Positions 5,825-8,954 of a DNA stretch of 8,954 bases are shown piece after piece. A model generated the notes under the pieces. That model saw only the letters and a program-made list of their open reading frames with translations, was not told the origin of the DNA and made no database searches. The DNA lies in the NCBI GenBank assembly GCA_003820635.1, contig RPOS01000125.1, positions 1 through 8,954 of the forward strand, read 5' to 3'. The stretch's first letter is position 1. Every line of letters begins with the position of its first letter. The translations under genes were made by a program, and so were the position numbers. This DNA comes from Verrucomicrobiaceae bacterium (GTDB taxonomy: Bacteria > Verrucomicrobiota > Verrucomicrobiae > Verrucomicrobiales > Akkermansiaceae).

Positions 5825-7138
5825 TCAAGCTGCTGCTCCATCCCTTTCAAGGGTTTGTTCCTCATTTGTGAGTTCCGGATCCCTTGTTTTGAGAGCCGCA
5901 TGCATTGAACTGATGATGGCCACATTCATCCAGAAGAACACAAGGGACTGGTCAAAGTAAGAAACCGAAATGCTCGTCGCGGCGTGCGCGAAGAGCCCGG
6001 CACCGAGACACCAGACCACGAAGGCCTCCTGCTTTTCTGCATCCTCCAGCAAGCGGGTGGTCCTTCCAATCCAGCGGAAGCAAATCACAAGAATGGCAAT
6101 CACCACTAGCATGGCCGGCAAGCCGGCGACTACACCAAATGCCAGGTAATAGTTGGTGATGTCCGCATGATACGGTGAGAAACTCACACCGGTTGGCATC
6201 CAATGCCGGGTCACATCGGTCCCAAACAGCCACCATTCATCGATAAATTGAAATGCGGATTCAATGAGGCGGGCGCGGTGCCAGCCCGTGCTGCTACCGG
6301 TCAGATCAATTCTGCTTAACAAGTAATAACCAGGTTGTCCCGTGTAAATTTGAAAGGCAAAATACAACACTAGCGCCGTCCAGCGCGCTTGATTAGTGAG
6401 GTGCCGGTAGCGCCACATGATGACCGCACAGATCGAAACGATCATGCTCATGAGCGGACCGCTCGAGGCGCTCGCAATGGCGATGCAGAAACCGGAAACC
6501 AAACCAATGATCGAGGCCATCCGGTTTTTGTGCCAGATCCCGATGAACAGCGGGATGCAGACCGCACCCACGGTCCCCGCCAGAATCGAATGCCGGAAGG
6601 GGCCCTGGGCCCTGTATTTGCCCTCCCTGAACATCACTTCATGAGGAACGCCCCCGAACACCGCGAATAGATTCGTTTTGGTCACCCTTTCCATCACCAT
6701 CTCCACCGCGATGGGCGCCAGCATGAATGCAATAATGACGATCACACCCACCACCTCCGGCACGTCTCGGCACCAAGCCCTGATCAGGAAATAAACCAAG
6801 GCAAAATTGAAGATCACACCCAAAGCATACACCGGCCCCGAACCCAGCTCGCCGTCATGGAAAAAGCTCGCCAAAAAAATCCAGCCCATCAGAAAAAAGA
6901 CCAGCTTGTCAGTCGTATTCCCAAAACCTTCGATTTTTTCCCCCTTGAGAAGCATACGGATGAGGCCTACGAAGAGCAGCATCCGGTAAATGGGCAGGGA
7001 AAAGGCCCCGATCTCGATCCCCTGCCCCATCGTCATGTAGCAACAACCAACAAGCAGAGGCACCGGTGCCCAGCGGCGCGGAACCACGAGCAGAACCACT
7101 GCGCAGAGGAGAAAAAATACAAGGGCGGATGCATTCAT
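5825..7138 (-). CDS. O-antigen ligase/polymerase-like (Wzy/WaaL superfamily) membrane protein
   Basis: Integral inner-membrane protein of 437 residues with about 10-12 hydrophobic segments (around 4-20, 48-64, 77-94, 102-120, 127-146, 186-202, 208-241, 252-265, 330-355, 373-388 and 396-412). The family traits are AQGPFRHSILAG (177-188), a SASSGPLMSM segment (223-232), a large predicted periplasmic loop of about 266-330 with TGSSTGWHRARLIESA (280-295), and SPYHADITNYYLAFGVVAGL (321-340), which corresponds to the 'H-N-x-Y-...-G-x-x-G' part of the Wzy_C-type domain. It would join lipid-linked repeat units or transfer glycan to an acceptor. Sequence alone does not separate polymerase from ligase. 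The charged C-terminal tail (about 416-437) is likely cytoplasmic. The start is fixed, because TGA and TAG lie in frame just upstream. GGTGA four bases before the ATG could serve as ribosome binding site, and the ATGA overlap with the small ORF suggests translational coupling. Confidence 0.87.
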   Translation of the reverse strand: MNASALVFFLLCAVVLLVVPRRWAPVPLLVGCCYMTMGQGIEIGAFSLPIYRMLLFVGLIRMLLKGEKIEGFGNTTDKLVFFLMGWIFLASFFHDGELGSGPVYALGVIFNFALVYFLIRAWCRDVPEVVGVIVIIAFMLAPIAVEMVMERVTKTNLFAVFGGVPHEVMFREGKYRAQGPFRHSILAGTVGAVCIPLFIGIWHKNRMASIIGLVSGFCIAIASASSGPLMSMIVSICAVIMWRYRHLTNQARWTALVLYFAFQIYTGQPGYYLLSRIDLTGSSTGWHRARLIESAFQFIDEWWLFGTDVTRHWMPTGVSFSPYHADITNYYLAFGVVAGLPAMLVVIAILVICFRWIGRTTRLLEDAEKQEAFVVWCLGAGLFAHAATSISVSYFDQSLVFFWMNVAIISSMHAALKTRDPELTNEEQTLERDGAAA

Positions 7139-7239
7139 GTCGTCACCATCAGTTCCCTATCACGCATCCGTATCGTGAGAAACGGTTCCTCTACCGTCTC
7201 CATCCACTTCGAAGGCAGCTTGCGCCTTTTCAGCGACAT
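7135..7239 (-). CDS. Candidate 34-residue small protein overlapping both neighbours
   Basis: The frame from the ATG at 7239 encodes 34 residues, starting MSLKRRKLPSKWMETVEEPF and ending RMRDRELMVTT. Its first ten bases overlap the end of the glycosyltransferase gene. Its stop overlaps the start of the membrane protein gene as ATGA (7138-7135). It therefore fills the 91-bp gap between two operon genes exactly. AGGAGG lies upstream with a short 3-nt spacer. The peptide is hydrophilic, strongly charged and rich in Arg/Lys and Glu, with no membrane segment and no family I recognise. It may be a real small protein or only a translated linker that couples the flanking genes. It cannot be an N-terminal extension of the membrane protein, because it is in another frame and in-frame stops block that. 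A longer version from 7323 would lie deep inside the glycosyltransferase gene and is unlikely. Confidence 0.42.
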   Translation of the reverse strand: MSLKRRKLPSKWMETVEEPFLTIRMRDRELMVTT

Positions 7240-8381
7240 TGGCCTCCTGCCCTGAGCGCGGCTTCCATCCGTTCCACAAGCCGGCCTGCGACCACCCGCC
7301 ATGTGTAATTTTCCAGCACGCACCGACGCCCAGCCTGGCCCATCCTATGCGCAGCTTCAGGGTCTTCGTGAAGATGAATCAACACTTCTGCCAGCGAATC
7401 TGCGTCCGGAGAATCCAGATGCACGGCCATGGACTCTGGAAACACCAACTCACGACCCTGCCCCCGCAGCATCACCACAGGCAATCCGTATAGTGCGGCT
7501 TCCATGTAAACGAGTCCCACACTCTCCCAGTGGCTTGGCATGCAGAAGACCGTGGCGCTGCGGAACACCTCGTCGATCCTGGCCGCTTCCGCGGGTTGCT
7601 TCTTGTCGAGAAACCCGATGACCTCCACTCCCGGATCCTTTACCGGAGGCACGCAGCCCATGATGGTGAGCCGTGCGGCCGGAAACCTCCTGCGGAGCAT
7701 GGCAAAGGCCTCCAGCAGCAAGGGGCCGCCCTTCCGGACCCAGTCCTTTCCTGAAAACAACACATGAGGCGGCGCGTCCGCTTGCCGCTCAATCGGGCCC
7801 GGGTCATCCGCATTGCATGCCGGGGCATGAATCCAGAATTTGTCCTGTGGCAGGCCATGATGCGCGAAAGTCTCGGCTGTCCAGCGGGTATTGGTCCAGA
7901 TCAGGTCGCATTTGGTGAGAAACTCCAACTCACCTTCTATTGCCCGGGCAAGCAGGCGATCCCGTTGTCTCGCGAATCCGTAGCTTTTGCTGAACATTTC
8001 CAGCGTCGCCGCGGCCTCCACCGAGATCTCGGCGTGAGCCGCCATCAGCGTGCCAGTCTTGGCCGGAATGCCGCCCACACCGATCTGGAGCACCGCATCA
8101 TGCGCAGGCAGGTTCTGTACCAGTGGCCTCAAACGACGGGTCTGCAATTCCATGTTTTCAGGCAGGAATCTCCAGTAGGCATTCCTTACCGGCCTTCTCG
8201 ACTCAACACTTCTGTGAAGGTCAACGAATCCGCGCACGAGATCGATGGGCCGCCACACATCGGCGTTCAAGCGTCCCACAATCCGGCCAGATTTATCAAG
8301 CTCTGCAAACAAATGATAGGGAACCCCCGAGTAGGTGGCTGCAGACCAAGGATCTCCCAACGTTGCGCCCAGAATTCGCAT
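7230..8381 (-). CDS. Glycosyltransferase family 4-type (GT-B fold) enzyme
   Basis: Cytoplasmic glycosyltransferase of 383 residues from the ATG at 8381. The N-terminal domain opens MRILGATLGDPWSAATYSGV. The 'S-G-V-P-Y-H-L' part at 18-24 matches the acceptor-side glycine loop near the start of many GT4 proteins. TNTRWTAETF (163-172) marks the end of the first domain. The C-terminal nucleotide-binding domain has VLFSGKDWVRKGGPLLLEAF (207-226), which contains the 'R-K-G' step, then ARLTIMG (236-242) and MPSHWESVGLVYMEAALYGL (281-300). The last holds the E-x7-E pair (Glu286, Glu294) that retaining GT-B enzymes use for the donor sugar nucleotide. It is complete and of ordinary length. Donor and acceptor are unknown. 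There is no Shine-Dalgarno before the start, only an A-rich stretch. Its last bases overlap the small ORF, and it lies 79 bp after the right-edge gene. Confidence 0.92.
   Translation of the reverse strand: MRILGATLGDPWSAATYSGVPYHLFAELDKSGRIVGRLNADVWRPIDLVRGFVDLHRSVESRRPVRNAYWRFLPENMELQTRRLRPLVQNLPAHDAVLQIGVGGIPAKTGTLMAAHAEISVEAAATLEMFSKSYGFARQRDRLLARAIEGELEFLTKCDLIWTNTRWTAETFAHHGLPQDKFWIHAPACNADDPGPIERQADAPPHVLFSGKDWVRKGGPLLLEAFAMLRRRFPAARLTIMGCVPPVKDPGVEVIGFLDKKQPAEAARIDEVFRSATVFCMPSHWESVGLVYMEAALYGLPVVMLRGQGRELVFPESMAVHLDSPDADSLAEVLIHLHEDPEAAHRMGQAGRRCVLENYTWRVVAGRLVERMEAALRAGGQCR
7243..7248 (-). promoter_or_regulatory. AGGAGG Shine-Dalgarno-like site inside the glycosyltransferase 3' end
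   Basis: On the minus strand AGGAGG lies three bases before the ATG at 7239. It is the only perfect six-base ribosome-binding core seen before a start in this window. The 3-nt spacer is shorter than usual. The bases also encode residues Ala-Gly-Gly near the glycosyltransferase C-terminus, so the match could be chance. Confidence 0.4.
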
Positions 8382-8460
8382 TTTTTTGAATAGATTCTGA
8401 ACGCTTGGTTGCCGGCCAGCGTGCCGAGAGGAATGTTCCGCAATCCGCCAATACCAGGAC

Positions 8461-8954
8461 TTATTCCACCGCTTTCAACCCCATAGGCCGGGCCGGCGGA
8501 ACCCAAGGATCGAGCGGCTTTTGCGCTGCCGCAGCCCCTCGATACGCTTCCCACATGTTTTTTACGAAAACCTTGATTTCGTTGGTGCTGTTGGAAGACT
8601 CATTTTTTTCCATTTCATAATACCGATCACAGTAGTCCAAAAATTCAGGATGCGCCCAAGCTTGCTCCAGTCGGCTTAGACGGGCAGCCAAAGCAACCGC
8701 CACTAAATTTGCGCCAACGGTATCTCGATACACCCGATTCCAGTTGTAGCCAGCGGATGTCGCCGGATAGCCGCCTTCAGGTCCCCACTCTGGCATCCCA
8801 AGCGCGGATTGCGGGTATGGGAATGGTCCGTTATTTGGGTAAAGCGGATGGACTCCAGACCGAGTCACGGCGTCAATGTCAGCTTGGGTAACATAAAAGT
8901 GCTGGGTGTCTTCGGCAAATGATCCACGATATTTTATCGGATCGAGGCGGTCGA
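8461..8954 (-). CDS. C-terminal part of a larger protein of unknown function (5' end outside window)
   Basis: The frame is open from the right edge to the TAA at 8463-8461, giving 163 visible residues and no credible start inside. The first are DRLDPIKYRGSFAEDTQHFY, followed by VTQADIDAV. Next comes a Pro/Gly/aromatic-rich part (PLYPNNGPFPYPQSALGMPEWG). A helical part follows: NLVAVALAARLSRLEQAW (about 82-99), then AHPEFLDYCDRYYEMEK (100-116). The pattern 'ALAARL...W.HP.FLDY.DR' resembles, from memory, the ends of large exported proteins of Verrucomicrobiota and Planctomycetota. I cannot name the domain or verify this. No signal peptide can be checked because the N-terminus is missing. The same strand and short 79-bp distance to the glycosyltransferase suggest that it belongs to the cluster, perhaps as a secreted polysaccharide-acting or structural protein. 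That role is a guess. I saw no terminator after its stop. Confidence 0.75.
   Translation of the reverse strand, partial: DRLDPIKYRGSFAEDTQHFYVTQADIDAVTRSGVHPLYPNNGPFPYPQSALGMPEWGPEGGYPATSAGYNWNRVYRDTVGANLVAVALAARLSRLEQAWAHPEFLDYCDRYYEMEKNESSNSTNEIKVFVKNMWEAYRGAAAAQKPLDPWVPPARPMGLKAVE

Noticed and set aside
8267..8554. 95-codon minus-strand frame spanning the gap before the glycosyltransferase
   Set aside because: It overlaps the coding ends of both neighbours in another frame. The translation is low-complexity Gly/Ser/Ala with no start signal.

Overview
The window is a run of genes all transcribed from the minus strand, right to left. It has the look of an exopolysaccharide, capsule or O-antigen biosynthesis locus. 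GC content is generally high, with some genes near 65-70% and a clear dip around 4800-5820. Most starts lack a Shine-Dalgarno sequence. One long spacer is built from degenerate 7-bp tandem repeats. This style, together with the sequence character of the right-edge protein, suggests a Verrucomicrobiota- or Planctomycetota-type bacterium. That assignment is inference, because no rRNA or marker gene is present.

In transcription order (right to left) the layout is as follows. (1) 8954-8461: the C-terminal part of a larger protein of unknown function that enters from the right edge. (2) 8381-7230: a GT4-type glycosyltransferase. (3) 7239-7135: a candidate 34-codon small gene that overlaps the glycosyltransferase stop by 10 nt and the next start by 4 nt (ATGA). 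(4) 7138-5825: a multi-pass O-antigen ligase/polymerase-like membrane protein. (5) A 145-bp AT-rich spacer, then 5679-4858: an FkbM-family methyltransferase. (6) 4784-3492: a polysaccharide pyruvyl transferase. (7) 3491-3161: a 331-bp spacer packed with heptanucleotide repeat blocks. (8) 3160-1928: an FrhB-like (coenzyme F420 hydrogenase/dehydrogenase beta subunit family) iron-sulfur protein. (9) 1882 (or 1927)-566: a WbpA-type UDP-sugar 6-dehydrogenase. (10) 521-1: the N-terminal part of a sugar-transfer-associated ATP-grasp enzyme that leaves by the left edge.

The inferred common task is as follows. The dehydrogenase makes a uronic-acid-type sugar nucleotide. The glycosyltransferase adds a sugar to a lipid-linked repeat unit. 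The pyruvyl transferase, the methyltransferase and perhaps the ATP-grasp enzyme decorate it. The Wzy/WaaL-like protein polymerises or ligates the units at the membrane. No flippase, initiating transferase or chain-length regulator lies inside the window, so the locus must continue on both sides. The least ordinary parts are the heptamer-repeat spacer abutting a start codon, the doubly overlapping small ORF, and the FrhB-like protein next to a pyruvyl transferase.
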